64,000 bases of DNA. It comes from an uncultured Methanobrevibacter sp. (lineage in GTDB: Archaea > Methanobacteriota > Methanobacteria > Methanobacteriales > Methanobacteriaceae). The position numbers were made by a program, and so were the translations under genes. Each line of letters starts with the position of its first letter. Positions within the stretch are counted from its first letter, which is position 1. Below, piece by piece: positions 17,705-26,742 of this stretch. Under the pieces are notes generated by a model that saw only the letters and a list, made by a program, of their open reading frames with translations, did no database searches and had not been told where the DNA came from. The stretch is taken from the NCBI RefSeq assembly GCF_934746965.1, contig NZ_CAKVFS010000002.1, positions 180,582 through 244,581 on the forward strand. Direction: 5' to 3'.

Positions 17705-19356
17705 AATTCAAATTCACGATATTTTGACTTCACAACACCCCACACTTCTTCAAAACCATGTTTCAAATCAATGTTTAACATTTTTTCATTCATTGATTGT
17801 CTAAGTTCAAAATCAGTAACAAGCATGTTAAATTGGTGCATAATTTCTTCTTGGGATAAATATGATCCAAGACCCAAATTTATAAACCCATTTTCAGGAC
17901 TTCCAAATAAATTATTTATTTCACGTTCATCTTTACATATAACAATACATGGAACTCCTAAAGAACAAATTTGATACATTATTCTTCCACCAGATGAAAA
18001 AATAACATCAGCAGAAATCATAAAATCACTAATAGATTGTACTGAAGTATAAAATTGAACATTTGGTAAAAATTCATATTTGGATGCTAATTCTTCAGCA
18101 TTATCATGACCAAAACCTAAAATAACATTAATTCTACCAGTGAATCCAGTAGCTAAAACAGCATCTAAAACTTTTTGAGACAAATTAAGATTATCATTTG
18201 GAGCAAAATCAATTAAAACATTGTTAACATCATTAGTAATTATTTTTGGTTGATGTAAATAAAATTCATCTTTCAAAATATAATATTCAGGGCCTACGAA
18301 AAATTTGCCTCCACCTTCATGTTTATATAATGAATCAAATACTAAATCTGCAACATCAGAACCACTTCCGAAGTCTTCAAAATTAATAGTATAATAACCT
18401 CTATTGACCAAATCAGCCATATATTCATAATTAGTATCACCAACATCATTAATAACAATGTGAGGATTAAAAGCATCTAATAAATTAAGTAATTCAGATT
18501 TACCATCATATGTTTGGTATTTATAATTATAGCTATTAACAATATCAATACCTAATTGATGATTTTTATTTACAAAAAATACAACATCATGGAAAACAAG
18601 TTTTGAAGCCATGGATAAACAACGATACATATGACCAGTTCCTACTTGGTCATAAGCATCAACAACAAAGGCTATTTTTTTCTTTCTAAGATAATTATTT
18701 GTAATCCACCAATCTTCATAAGTATTAATTTCAACACTTTCTTCAGGAGAAATTTCAATTAAATCAATGTTTAAACCTAAACGGGATCTTTCAGTTACAA
18801 AATTACGGCGAGTAGCTAATATACCTCCAGTTTCTTTAAATGTTTTAGGAAGTAAATCTTTATATAAACGTTCTGTGTAAAATGGGAAATATCTTCCATT
18901 TTCTTCATCAAATCCCCATCTTAAATTTTTATCGTCAACAACTGAAATTACACTATCAATATTAAAATTAGCAAATTTTTCAATAGCTCTATCTAATGTT
19001 TCAGTTTTTAATAATGGAGAAGAAGGTTGTACTGTAACTACAATATCATATTCATCGAAAGCCTGTTTTTCTTTTTGCAACATTGCATCATATATAACCG
19101 TGTCCAATAATACTTCATCACTAGCTAATTCCACAGGACGCTTTACAACACTAGTACCATATTTTTCAACTATAGATGCAATTTCAGAGTCCTCAGTAGA
19201 TACAACCACATCATCGACATATCGAGACGCCTTAGCTATATCTATTGAGTAGTAAATAAGTGGTTTCTCTCCAAGCAATCGTAAATTTTTACGAGGAATA
19301 TTTTTTGAGTAACCTCTAGCTGGAATAACCACCAATATCTTATTATTTTCAAACAT
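17689..19356 (-). CDS. CMP-nonulosonate cytidylyltransferase fused to PseG-like nucleotide-sugar hydrolase
   Basis: 555 aa two-domain protein. Residues 1 to about 225 are an acylneuraminate cytidylyltransferase (NeuA/PseF type): VIPARGYSKNIPRKNL is the CTP-binding loop, and QPSSPLLKT and VISVVDD are family motifs. From about residue 232 (IAFVVDAYDQVGTGHMYRCLSMAS) the C-terminal part matches PseG/SpsG, a GT-B-fold enzyme that removes UDP from a diacetamido-sugar; GSGSDVADLVFDS and SSGGRIMYQICSLGVP belong to it. In pseudaminic/legionaminic acid synthesis these are two non-adjacent steps carried here on one chain. ATG 19356 with GGGGAT upstream was chosen over TTG 19368. The sugar would decorate surface glycans; the other pathway genes are not in the window. 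Confidence 0.85.
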   Translation of the reverse strand: MFENNKILVVIPARGYSKNIPRKNLRLLGEKPLIYYSIDIAKASRYVDDVVVSTEDSEIASIVEKYGTSVVKRPVELASDEVLLDTVIYDAMLQKEKQAFDEYDIVVTVQPSSPLLKTETLDRAIEKFANFNIDSVISVVDDKNLRWGFDEENGRYFPFYTERLYKDLLPKTFKETGGILATRRNFVTERSRLGLNIDLIEISPEESVEINTYEDWWITNNYLRKKKIAFVVDAYDQVGTGHMYRCLSMASKLVFHDVVFFVNKNHQLGIDIVNSYNYKYQTYDGKSELLNLLDAFNPHIVINDVGDTNYEYMADLVNRGYYTINFEDFGSGSDVADLVFDSLYKHEGGGKFFVGPEYYILKDEFYLHQPKIITNDVNNVLIDFAPNDNLNLSQKVLDAVLATGFTGRINVILGFGHDNAEELASKYEFLPNVQFYTSVQSISDFMISADVIFSSGGRIMYQICSLGVPCIVICKDEREINNLFGSPENGFINLGLGSYLSQEEIMHQFNMLVTDFELRQSMNEKMLNIDLKHGFEEVWGVVKSKYREFELDNSK

Positions 19357-19440
19357 ATATATCCCCAAATTACAAAATTTATATTAAATATTATTAAATA
19401 ATATAATAATACTAATATTAAATCTTTTAGGTGTTTATGA

Positions 19441-20487
19441 ATGAAAAATATGACAAAAGAGTTGTTAGACAAAATAAATGAAATAGCTACTCCAGTAAAA
19501 ATAATGCATGTTTGTGGTTCACATGAACATACTATCATGGAGAATGGAATAAGGTCACTACTCCCACCAGAAGTAGAAATTATTGCAGGGCCTGGATGTC
19601 CAGTATGCGTTGTGCCTTCCCGTGAAATTGACGAATGTTTAGAATTAGTAGATAAAGGAGTTACAATAACTACTTTTGGAGACATGTTGCGTGTTCCAGG
19701 TTCTCAACGTTCACTTGCTGAAGCAAAAGCAGAAGGTGGAGATGTAAGAGTAGTATATGGAATTAATAAAGCAATTGAAATAGCTGAAAAAGAAGATAAT
19801 GATGTAGTGTTTATGGCTGCAGGATTTGAAACAACAGCACCAACTACCGCTGCAGAAATTCTAGCTAAACCTCCTGAAAACTTTTCAGTGTTATCTTGCC
19901 ATAGATTAATACCTCCAGCTATTGATTATTTAATAAACTCTGGAGAAACTACTCTTAATGCATTAATTGAACCTGGACATGTATGTACAATTATCGGAAC
20001 CAAACCTTTTGAATATCTTTCAACAAAATATGGTATACCTCAGGCAGTAGCAGGATTTAACCCTTTAGATATTTTAATGTCCGTTTATATGATTTTAAGA
20101 CAAATACGTGATGGAACACCTAAAATAGATAATGAATATCATAGAGCTGTTAGAGATGAAGGAAATGTAATAGCTCAAAAAGTTATTGATCAAGTATTTG
20201 AAGTAGACAGTAGGGAATGGAGAGGATTTCCAAAAATACCTAACTCCATCTTAGAAATTAAAGAAGAGTTTAGTCAATACAATGCAAGAGCAAAATATGA
20301 TATTGAAGTACAGGAAGTCAATGAAGCTCCTAAAGGCTGTATTTGTGGACCAATTTTAAGAGGTTTAGCCAGACCTGAAGACTGTAAACTATTTAGAAAA
20401 TCATGTAATCCATTACATCCTATTGGAGCTTGTATGGTTAGTAAAGAAGGAACTTGTAACATAGCACATAGATATTCAAGGGATTAA
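19441..20487 (+). CDS. hypD: [NiFe]-hydrogenase maturation protein HypD
   Basis: Iron-sulfur scaffold protein that, with HypC, carries the Fe(CN)2CO group for [NiFe]-hydrogenases. 348 aa, normal length. Conserved segments are HVCGSHEHT (residues about 22-30), GPGCPVCVVP (55-64) with the catalytic cysteine pair, GFETTAPTTA and the C-terminal Fe-S cysteines in CICGPILRG, CKLF and CNPLHPIGACMVS. AGGTGTTT stands upstream. It precedes gph by 1 nt and lies in one unit hypD-gph-pmbA. The hydrogenases it serves (F420-reducing, Mvh, Ech-type) are not in this window. Confidence 0.95.
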   Translation: MKNMTKELLDKINEIATPVKIMHVCGSHEHTIMENGIRSLLPPEVEIIAGPGCPVCVVPSREIDECLELVDKGVTITTFGDMLRVPGSQRSLAEAKAEGGDVRVVYGINKAIEIAEKEDNDVVFMAAGFETTAPTTAAEILAKPPENFSVLSCHRLIPPAIDYLINSGETTLNALIEPGHVCTIIGTKPFEYLSTKYGIPQAVAGFNPLDILMSVYMILRQIRDGTPKIDNEYHRAVRDEGNVIAQKVIDQVFEVDSREWRGFPKIPNSILEIKEEFSQYNARAKYDIEVQEVNEAPKGCICGPILRGLARPEDCKLFRKSCNPLHPIGACMVSKEGTCNIAHRYSRD

Positions 20488-20488
20488 A

Positions 20489-21193
20489 ATGACCATAGAA
20501 GCAATAGCTGTAGACATTGATGGGACAATAACTGATAATAAAAGAAGACTTTGTTATTCAGCTATGGAATCTATAAGACAAGCCGAAGATATGGGAATCC
20601 CCACAATTATTGTAACTGGAAATATTGTAACTTATGCTTATGCAACAGCAACACTGATTGGATGTAGTGGCGGAGTTGTAAGTGAAAATGGTGGTGTATT
20701 ATTTAAAGAGAATTACAATAATAACCAAGTAAAAACCATAGTAGATAGAACATATGTAACTGCTGCTGATGAATACCTAAAAGAAACACTTGGCACTACA
20801 TTTGATAAACATATCTCAAATGACAATATGTATCGTTTAACTGAAAGTGTATTTTACAAAACAATCACAAAAGATGATTTAGAAAGAGGATTAAAAGGAT
20901 TTGAATATTTAGACAAACTAGAAATATACGATAGCGGTTTTGCACTCCATGTCACAGATAAAAGAATAAATAAAGGAAAATCTTTAAAACATCTCTGTGA
21001 AGAAAATAACATTAATATGAAAAATGTAATAGCTATGGGAGATAGTGAAAATGATGAAGCTTTTTTAAAGGAAGCTGGGTTAAAAATAGCTGTTGGAAAT
21101 GCTGAAGAAGGATTGAAAAAGATTAGTGATTATGTTTGTGAAAACAAATATGGTGATGGTGTAAAAGAAGCTATTGAAAAATTTGTATTATAA
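20489..21193 (+). CDS. Phosphoglycolate phosphatase, archaeal HAD (Cof-like) type
   Basis: 234 aa HAD hydrolase. Motif I is DIDGTITDNKRR (from residue 9), motif II is the VTGN threonine near 43, and motif III/IV is MGDSENDEAFLKEAG near 182. The C2-type cap between these agrees with the archaeal phosphoglycolate phosphatase family (TA0175-like). It dephosphorylates 2-phosphoglycolate or a related sugar phosphate; the substrate cannot be told from sequence alone. The ATG is 1 nt after the hypD stop, with GGGATT inside the end of hypD. Confidence 0.85.
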   Translation: MTIEAIAVDIDGTITDNKRRLCYSAMESIRQAEDMGIPTIIVTGNIVTYAYATATLIGCSGGVVSENGGVLFKENYNNNQVKTIVDRTYVTAADEYLKETLGTTFDKHISNDNMYRLTESVFYKTITKDDLERGLKGFEYLDKLEIYDSGFALHVTDKRINKGKSLKHLCEENNINMKNVIAMGDSENDEAFLKEAGLKIAVGNAEEGLKKISDYVCENKYGDGVKEAIEKFVL

Positions 21194-21203
21194 GGCTGAT
21201 AAA

Positions 21204-22514
21204 ATGATATATGAAATATCTGAAAAATGTGAAAAAGAAGTTAAAAAAATCTGTGATGAATACGAAATATACGTAAGTACTGGAAAAACAATAGAACTTG
21301 ATTCCAAAAATGATGAATTAAATTTTGCAAAAGAAGAAATTGCCCAAGGTATTGGGATTAGAGTTTTAAAAGATAATAAAATGGGGTTTGCTTTTACTTC
21401 TGATTTGAATAAAATTAGTCAAACTGCCAAACAAGCTTTGGAAAATAGCAAACTAAATAATCCCGACAAAAATTACAGTTTTTCACAAGTAGAAAAAGTA
21501 AAAAATATTGACAAAATATATGATAAAAAATTTGAAAATTTAGATTTAGATGAATCTATTGACTTTTTAAATAATATAATATCAAAAGCCAATGAAACAA
21601 AATGTAATGTAATTTCAGCAGGATTTTCAGCAAGTAGTGGAAATTCAATTATAATAAATTCAAATGGTGTTTCAATAGATAATAAAAGTACTGGATTTGG
21701 TGCAGGATTATCTGTGAATATTGAAAATGGAGACGAAGTAGCTACAGCATATGATTCTATTTCTTCAAGATTTTATGATTTGAATGGAGATAAATTATCT
21801 GAAGACGTGTGTAACCTAGCTATGAACTCAGTTAATGGCAAATCAATAGAAACCAAAGATTATGACGTTATTCTTGATTATTATGCTGCTACAGGTCTTT
21901 TATCCACATTTTTATCAGCATTTAATGGTGAAAATGTTCAAAGACAAAGATCAATTCTCCATGATAAAATAGGTAATGAAATTGTAAGTTCAAAATTATC
22001 TATAACTAATGATCCAACTTTAGAAAAAGGAATGTATTCCTCAAAATGTGATGGTGAAGGAACTGTATCTAAAAGAACAAGACTTGTAGAAAATGGTATC
22101 TTAAAATCATTTATGTATGATATTTACACAGCAAATAAAGGAAATACAACAAGTACTGGAAATGGATATAGAAATTCATATGCATCTACACCATCAGTTA
22201 GTCCATCAAACATAATTATTGATTTTGATGAAACAACTCAAATCGATGAAATAGACGAAGGTGTTTTAACCACCAGCGTTTTGGGAGCACATACTGCAAA
22301 CCCAATTTCTGGTGATTTTTCAGTAGAAGCAAGTAATGCTTTCAAAATAGAAAATGGTGAAGTCAGCGATCCCATTAACAAAGCAATGATATCTGGAAAT
22401 ATATTTGAGATATTAAAAAAATGTGAAGGAATTAAATCCGAAATTAAACAATACGGATCATTCATCCTTCCAAAAATATTAGTTCACAACTTAAGAGTTG
22501 TTGGACAATATTAA
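21204..22514 (+). CDS. TldD/PmbA family protein, PmbA (TldE)-like subunit
   Basis: 436 aa. In characterised systems PmbA/TldE forms a heterodimer with the metalloprotease TldD and degrades or matures peptides. The N-terminal domain and the C-terminal beta-rich part (LVENGILKSFMYDIYTA..., GNGYRNSYASTPSVSPSN) match the family. I see no HExxxH zinc motif, which is carried by TldD, so this is the PmbA-like partner and probably not catalytic by itself. ATG 21204, preceded by AAGGCTGAT, was chosen over a TTG at 21174 that would overlap gph by 20 nt. Last gene of the hypD-gph-pmbA unit, converging on a small coiled-coil gene. Confidence 0.85.
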   Translation: MIYEISEKCEKEVKKICDEYEIYVSTGKTIELDSKNDELNFAKEEIAQGIGIRVLKDNKMGFAFTSDLNKISQTAKQALENSKLNNPDKNYSFSQVEKVKNIDKIYDKKFENLDLDESIDFLNNIISKANETKCNVISAGFSASSGNSIIINSNGVSIDNKSTGFGAGLSVNIENGDEVATAYDSISSRFYDLNGDKLSEDVCNLAMNSVNGKSIETKDYDVILDYYAATGLLSTFLSAFNGENVQRQRSILHDKIGNEIVSSKLSITNDPTLEKGMYSSKCDGEGTVSKRTRLVENGILKSFMYDIYTANKGNTTSTGNGYRNSYASTPSVSPSNIIIDFDETTQIDEIDEGVLTTSVLGAHTANPISGDFSVEASNAFKIENGEVSDPINKAMISGNIFEILKKCEGIKSEIKQYGSFILPKILVHNLRVVGQY

Positions 22515-22765
22515 ATTTTTTTTAATTTTCTTCTATAATTATCAATAGTTGATGAAGAATAATCAGTTGATAAATATTGATTCAATAATTCTTTATTAGA
22601 ATCAAAATCTTTAATTTGAGTCTGAGTACTTTTCTCAATTTCTTTTTCTAAATTTTTAATCCTACTATCAAATGCCATTTGAGATTTAAGAATATTAACA
22701 TTAGTTTTACGAGAAAGTCTTTTGATTTCTTCATCAATATCCATTTCTTCCTTCTTTTTGGGCAT
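22511..22765 (-). CDS. Small coiled-coil protein, unknown
   Basis: 84 aa, highly charged and with no hydrophobic core segment; heptad-like spacing from about residue 9 to 60 (RLSRKTNVNILKSQMAF, RIKNLEKEIEK) suggests a coiled coil. It starts 9 nt after the stop of the SOUL/GyrI-like gene and its stop overlaps the end of pmbA by 4 nt on the opposite strand. It looks real because of operon spacing and a start with TTATAATT upstream, but the Shine-Dalgarno is weak. Function unknown. Confidence 0.6.
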   Translation of the reverse strand: MPKKKEEMDIDEEIKRLSRKTNVNILKSQMAFDSRIKNLEKEIEKSTQTQIKDFDSNKELLNQYLSTDYSSSTIDNYRRKLKKI

Positions 22766-22774
22766 AATTATAAC

Positions 22775-23236
22775 CTACATTTTAATAATCGGCAATCTTA
22801 TTTCAGTAATATATTCATCTTCATTATCCACATTATGAATATTTTTTACTAAAACTTCAGTTGGTGAACCAATAATATCATAATTGTTCTCCTGAGCCAC
22901 TTTAACCATTGTATCATAGCTATCTAATATATTATCAAGAGAACCTTCATGTATTCCACTTAAAACACCATGTTCAAATAAATCTGCAGTTTTAATCATG
23001 TCTTTTGCTGGAGCATCACCATCAACAGTTATACCAACATCAAAAACTGCATCCCCTTGATTTACACTATGTCTTGGAGAATAATATATTACAAATGGTT
23101 CTCCAATTGTCTTTACTTCCTCTGTTTCAACCCAATCCATCAATTTAGAAAGTAAAATTTCTAAATCAGAAATTGGTCCTTTATAATTAATAACAGCTAT
23201 TTTTTGATCAGGAATAATTTTATCTTGAATTTGCAT
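22775..23236 (-). CDS. GyrI-like / AraC effector-binding-domain protein
   Basis: 153 aa single-domain protein of the GyrI-like small-molecule-binding fold. Typical elements are the beta strand QKIAVINYKGPISD near the N-terminus, a helix WVETEEVKTIGEPFVIYYSP, and the duplicated half from about residue 70. No DNA-binding domain is attached, so it is a stand-alone ligand-binding module. Start ATG 23236 chosen because GGTGA lies about 5 nt upstream; longer readings would overlap the moeA end. Lies between moeA and the small coiled-coil gene; ligand unknown. Confidence 0.7.
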   Translation of the reverse strand: MQIQDKIIPDQKIAVINYKGPISDLEILLSKLMDWVETEEVKTIGEPFVIYYSPRHSVNQGDAVFDVGITVDGDAPAKDMIKTADLFEHGVLSGIHEGSLDNILDSYDTMVKVAQENNYDIIGSPTEVLVKNIHNVDNEDEYITEIRLPIIKM

Positions 23237-23264
23237 TTGATTCACCTTTTTATTATTATAATTT

Positions 23265-24494
23265 TTAATTTCTGCTAAATAAATATACCTCAACTTCTTC
23301 GCTTTCATCAAGAAGTTCAACAGATTTTGGAACTTTTACATAACCATCAGCAGAAGATAATGAAAATATAGCTCCAGAATCTTTAAATATTGGATGAACA
23401 TCTTCACCATCCACTTTTACCAATTGATATTGCATTCTACCCACAGGAGAATGAATCCTTCTTGTTAATTTACCTTTAACAATCTTTTTTTCAAAGTCTT
23501 TATCAAAACCAACTAATTTTGTTAAAGGTGGAGCTACAAATGCATTAAATATCATTAAAGCAGATACAGGATTTCCAGGCAACCCAATTACAATTTTACC
23601 ATCAACAATTCCAATAATTGTAGGTTTTCCTGGCTGAACTGAGATTCCATGAATATAAACTTGCCCCAATTCATCTAAAACATGTTTCATTACATCCCCC
23701 AGACCTGCAGAAGTTCCTCCAGAACCAATTAAAATATCCACATCATCTAAAGATTCTTGTATTTTAGATTTAAGTTGATTATAATCATCTTTAACAATTC
23801 CTAAAAATTTAGCATTAGCTCCACAAGAACTTACATCATTTTTAATCATGTTTCCATTAACATCATAAATTTTACCATATTGCAAATCATTACCCTGAAG
23901 AGTAATTTCATTCCCAGTAGATATAACTCCAACAGTAGGTTTCTTATAAACCTCAATAGTTTCAAAACCTTGAGAAAGTAAAACACCAATTTTACCAGGA
24001 GTTAAAATATCTCCTTGCTTTAAAATTAATTTAGATTCTTCAGTATCTGAACCTTTTTTAGCTACATCTTGAGTAGGAGTAACTGTAGTTAATATATTAA
24101 CAGTAGAATCCATTTTTTCACAATATTCCACCATCACTACAGCATCTGCTCCTTTAGGCATTGCTGCACCAGTACTTATTTCAACACATTTACCTTTTTC
24201 AACTACTTTATCAGTTGTTGAACCTGCTTCTAGAAAATCAATAACTTCCAAAGTATTTGGAGACTCTTCACTAGCTCCAAAACTATCTTCAGCCATAATT
24301 GCAAAACCGTCTTTTAGGGCTTTATCAAATGGTGGAAAATCCATCTTACTATACACATCTCCAGAAAGTATTCTGCCATATGCATCCCCAACAGCTATTT
24401 CTTCACTTTGAAGAGTATAATATTTATCAAATAAGTTTTGAATAATTTCCAAAGCATCTTCAGATTCTTTAATTTTTAAAAATTCAGTTCCCAT
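23265..24494 (-). CDS. moeA: Molybdopterin molybdotransferase MoeA
   Basis: 409 aa enzyme that inserts molybdate (or tungstate) into adenylated molybdopterin. Domain order is typical: N-terminal DAYGRILSGDV and the conserved PPFDKALKDGFA segment (the usual FDxSxxDGYA region, here with K instead of S/N), then TGAAMPKGADAVVMVE, the MoCF domain with STGNEI, SGGTSAGLGDVM and GLPGNPVSALM, and a C-terminal beta domain. GGGGTGAT precedes the ATG. Mo/W-pterin is required for formylmethanofuran dehydrogenase, the first step of methanogenesis from CO2. Leads a three-gene unit. Confidence 0.93.
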   Translation of the reverse strand: MGTEFLKIKESEDALEIIQNLFDKYYTLQSEEIAVGDAYGRILSGDVYSKMDFPPFDKALKDGFAIMAEDSFGASEESPNTLEVIDFLEAGSTTDKVVEKGKCVEISTGAAMPKGADAVVMVEYCEKMDSTVNILTTVTPTQDVAKKGSDTEESKLILKQGDILTPGKIGVLLSQGFETIEVYKKPTVGVISTGNEITLQGNDLQYGKIYDVNGNMIKNDVSSCGANAKFLGIVKDDYNQLKSKIQESLDDVDILIGSGGTSAGLGDVMKHVLDELGQVYIHGISVQPGKPTIIGIVDGKIVIGLPGNPVSALMIFNAFVAPPLTKLVGFDKDFEKKIVKGKLTRRIHSPVGRMQYQLVKVDGEDVHPIFKDSGAIFSLSSADGYVKVPKSVELLDESEEVEVYLFSRN

Positions 24495-24599
24495 ATCATC
24501 ACCCCTAATGAATACATTAATATATTAATAAAAGTAATATATAAATAGTTTAATTCATCATCACAAATGGAGATAAAATTTATATTAGGAGGAGAGTAT

Positions 24600-24908
24600 T
24601 TGTCAAAACCAAATCATAATAACAATCAACAAGAATTTAGAAGAGTAAGAACACCTAAAAAAGGAGAAATCCCTGGGGCTGTAGAACAAATTATGGGGCA
24701 TGGAAAATTAAAAGTAAGATGTGCTGATGGGAATGTCAGAATGACTAGAATACCTGGAAAAATGAAAAAACGTATTTGGATTCGTGAAGGAGACATCATT
24801 CTTGTAAAACCATGGGATTTCCAATCAGATGAAAAAGCAGATGTGATTTGGAGATATACCAAAACAGAATCTAACTGGCTTGAAAGAAAAGGTTATTTAA
24901 AAATGTAA
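24600..24908 (+). CDS. Translation initiation factor aIF1A, TTG start
   Basis: 102 aa S1/OB-fold factor that binds the small ribosomal subunit A-site region during initiation. After a basic Asn/Gln-rich N-terminus the OB core runs GEIPGAVEQIMGHGKLKVRC, DGNVRMTRIPGKMKKRIWI and GDIILVKPWDFQ. The start is most likely TTG 24600, because GGAGGAG lies 4-8 nt upstream; an upstream in-frame ATG at 24567 would add a stretch unlike the family. Followed by rio1 after a hairpin, part of the archaeal aIF1A-rio1-KH gene set. Confidence 0.93.
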   Translation: MSKPNHNNNQQEFRRVRTPKKGEIPGAVEQIMGHGKLKVRCADGNVRMTRIPGKMKKRIWIREGDIILVKPWDFQSDEKADVIWRYTKTESNWLERKGYLKM

Positions 24909-24925
24909 ATAACCTTTTTATATTT
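24889..24925 (+). terminator. Hairpin over the aIF1A stop codon plus T-rich tract
   Basis: AAGGTTATTTA-AAAATG-TAAATAACCTT, a perfect 11-bp stem; the TAA stop (24906-24908) begins the 3' arm. TTTATATTTATTTTT follows. Strong intrinsic-terminator shape, although rio1 begins only 35 nt later. Confidence 0.65.
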
Positions 24926-24942
24926 ATTTTTAACTGATTTTA

Positions 24943-25716
24943 ATGGATTCAAAAATTGATAAAGCTGATGCAAAAGTCCAAAAAATAAGAGAACGTAAAA
25001 GACGAAAAAGCAGCGAAGATCGAAAAGTTGGAAGCGAAATTTTCGATAAAATAACCTTAGAAACTCTTTACAAACTAGCTAACCAGGATTATCTTGATGT
25101 TTTAAATGGTGCTGTTAGTACTGGAAAAGAAGCTAATGTTTTAAAGGGAATAACTAAAAATAATAACTATGTAGCTGTTAAGATTTATAGAATAGCTACT
25201 TCTGATTTTAAAAAAATGGATTATTATGTTCATGGAGACCCAAGATTTAATATTAAAACTAAAAATAAACGGCAATTAATCTATGCTTGGGTAAATAAAG
25301 AATTTAAAAATCTTAAAAGATTACATAATGCAGGAGTTAATGTTCCAGAACCTATTGTTAACTCAAATAATGTGTTAATAATTGAGTTTATTGGGGATAC
25401 TAAAGGAAACCCTGCACCACCAGTTAAAAATCAACCTCCAAAAGATAGTGAAGAATTTTTCAACAAATTATTAGTGCAATTAAAAAAATTTGTACATGAC
25501 GGAAAATTAGTTCATGGAGATTTATCTAATTATAATATTCTTAATCAAAATGAAGAACCTTTAATTATTGATGTTTCACAGTCTGTTGTTTTGGATAATC
25601 CAATATCTCATGAACTACTTCAAAGAGACATTAAAACATTAGTGAATGAATATAAAAAATTAGGTGTAAAAACAAGTTATGAAGAAGTATACAAATATGT
25701 AGACTTCAAACTATAA
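24943..25716 (+). CDS. rio1: RIO1-type serine/threonine protein kinase
   Basis: 257 aa atypical kinase/ATPase of the RIO1 group, which acts in late maturation of the 30S subunit. The STGKEANVL segment (residues 61-69) is the RIO1 flexible P-loop, VAVKIYR holds the catalytic lysine, LVHGDLSNYNIL is the catalytic loop (about 184-195) and IIDVSQSVV is the metal-binding DxSQ motif. Highly basic N-terminal 25 residues. No Shine-Dalgarno; a T-rich TATATTT element about 25 nt upstream suggests an own promoter and a leaderless or very short leader. Gene order aIF1A-rio1-KH fits a ribosome-maturation set. Confidence 0.93.
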   Translation: MDSKIDKADAKVQKIRERKRRKSSEDRKVGSEIFDKITLETLYKLANQDYLDVLNGAVSTGKEANVLKGITKNNNYVAVKIYRIATSDFKKMDYYVHGDPRFNIKTKNKRQLIYAWVNKEFKNLKRLHNAGVNVPEPIVNSNNVLIIEFIGDTKGNPAPPVKNQPPKDSEEFFNKLLVQLKKFVHDGKLVHGDLSNYNILNQNEEPLIIDVSQSVVLDNPISHELLQRDIKTLVNEYKKLGVKTSYEEVYKYVDFKL

Positions 25717-26605
25717 CTTTTTCTTTTTTAGGCGGTTTACACAAAATTATTAAAGCAATAATTGTAATTATCAAACCACAAAGCATTAAAATTGATGGAA
25801 TTTCAAAATAACAAAGGATACCAAATATTAATGCTGCAATTGGTTCACAACCAGACAATAAAATTGATGCCACACCAGATTCCACATAATTCAATGCAGT
25901 TGTTAAACAAATATAGGGCAATGCAAATGAAATAAAAGAATGTAATATTAAAAACAACACATTTGAAACCGGATCAATATTGATGAAATGATTTATTTGT
26001 CCAAAATTTGTAAATGGTAATAATAAACATACAATTACAATTAAAGAATAAAATAGAATACTGTAGGTATGACAACCTTTACTAATTACTTTTGTAGAAG
26101 TTATAGTATAAATTGCACAAAATATTGCTGCTCCAACACCACCAGCAATCCCAATCAAAGATATTGAACCTAAATTACTTTCCAATAATCCACTAGCTAA
26201 TACACATCCTGCAATTGCAAGAAACATTGATCCTACTTTCTTAAGAGTAATTTTTTCACCTAATGTAAAATATGCACCAATTATAACAAAAATTGGAGAC
26301 GTACTTAACAATACTGCTGCAAGAGATAAATGAACACTATTCATAGATTCATTATAACATAAATTTAATCCTACAATACTAATTGCAGCAACGACAAAAT
26401 AGGGCGAATATTCTTTTTTAACATTAAATAATGATTTATCAGTCAATAAAACACAAACAAACATGACTAATGCAGCTATTGAAAATCTTAAAAACAATAA
26501 AGTAGTCGGATCAATCCCATTTTCAGTTAATGTCCTAACAAAAATTCCACTTGACCCAAACATTATTCCAGCTAATGCAGGCAATAAAAAATAAATTTTT
26601 TTCAT
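25706..26605 (-). CDS. EamA/DMT-family transporter
   Basis: 299 aa with ten predicted membrane helices arranged as two EamA halves (first half ends near residue 140, the second starts near 150). AGIMFGSSGIFVRTL and FLRFSIAALV in the first half and SGCEPIAALIFGILCYFE in the second are typical drug/metabolite transporter motifs. Substrate unknown. GGAGAATT precedes the ATG. The gene lies on the opposite strand between rio1 and the KH-protein gene, breaking a set that is often contiguous in archaea, and overlaps the rio1 stop by 11 nt. This looks like a local insertion or rearrangement. Confidence 0.85.
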   Translation of the reverse strand: MKKIYFLLPALAGIMFGSSGIFVRTLTENGIDPTTLLFLRFSIAALVMFVCVLLTDKSLFNVKKEYSPYFVVAAISIVGLNLCYNESMNSVHLSLAAVLLSTSPIFVIIGAYFTLGEKITLKKVGSMFLAIAGCVLASGLLESNLGSISLIGIAGGVGAAIFCAIYTITSTKVISKGCHTYSILFYSLIVIVCLLLPFTNFGQINHFINIDPVSNVLFLILHSFISFALPYICLTTALNYVESGVASILLSGCEPIAALIFGILCYFEIPSILMLCGLIITIIALIILCKPPKKEKVIV

Positions 26606-26742
26606 AATACTTAATTCTCCAGTCTTATATACCCATAATTTTTATTAAAAGTTCTATTAAAAAGTAATCATCCAGATGAAAAAATTTAGAAATTATTAAA
26701 TAAAACAATAACAATAATTTATATTACTTATAAGGTGAAAAT

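Noticed and set aside
21174..21206. Upstream TTG start for pmbA overlapping the phosphoglycolate phosphatase gene
   Set aside because: The ATG at 21204 has a better-placed AAGGCTGAT and gives the normal N-terminus.
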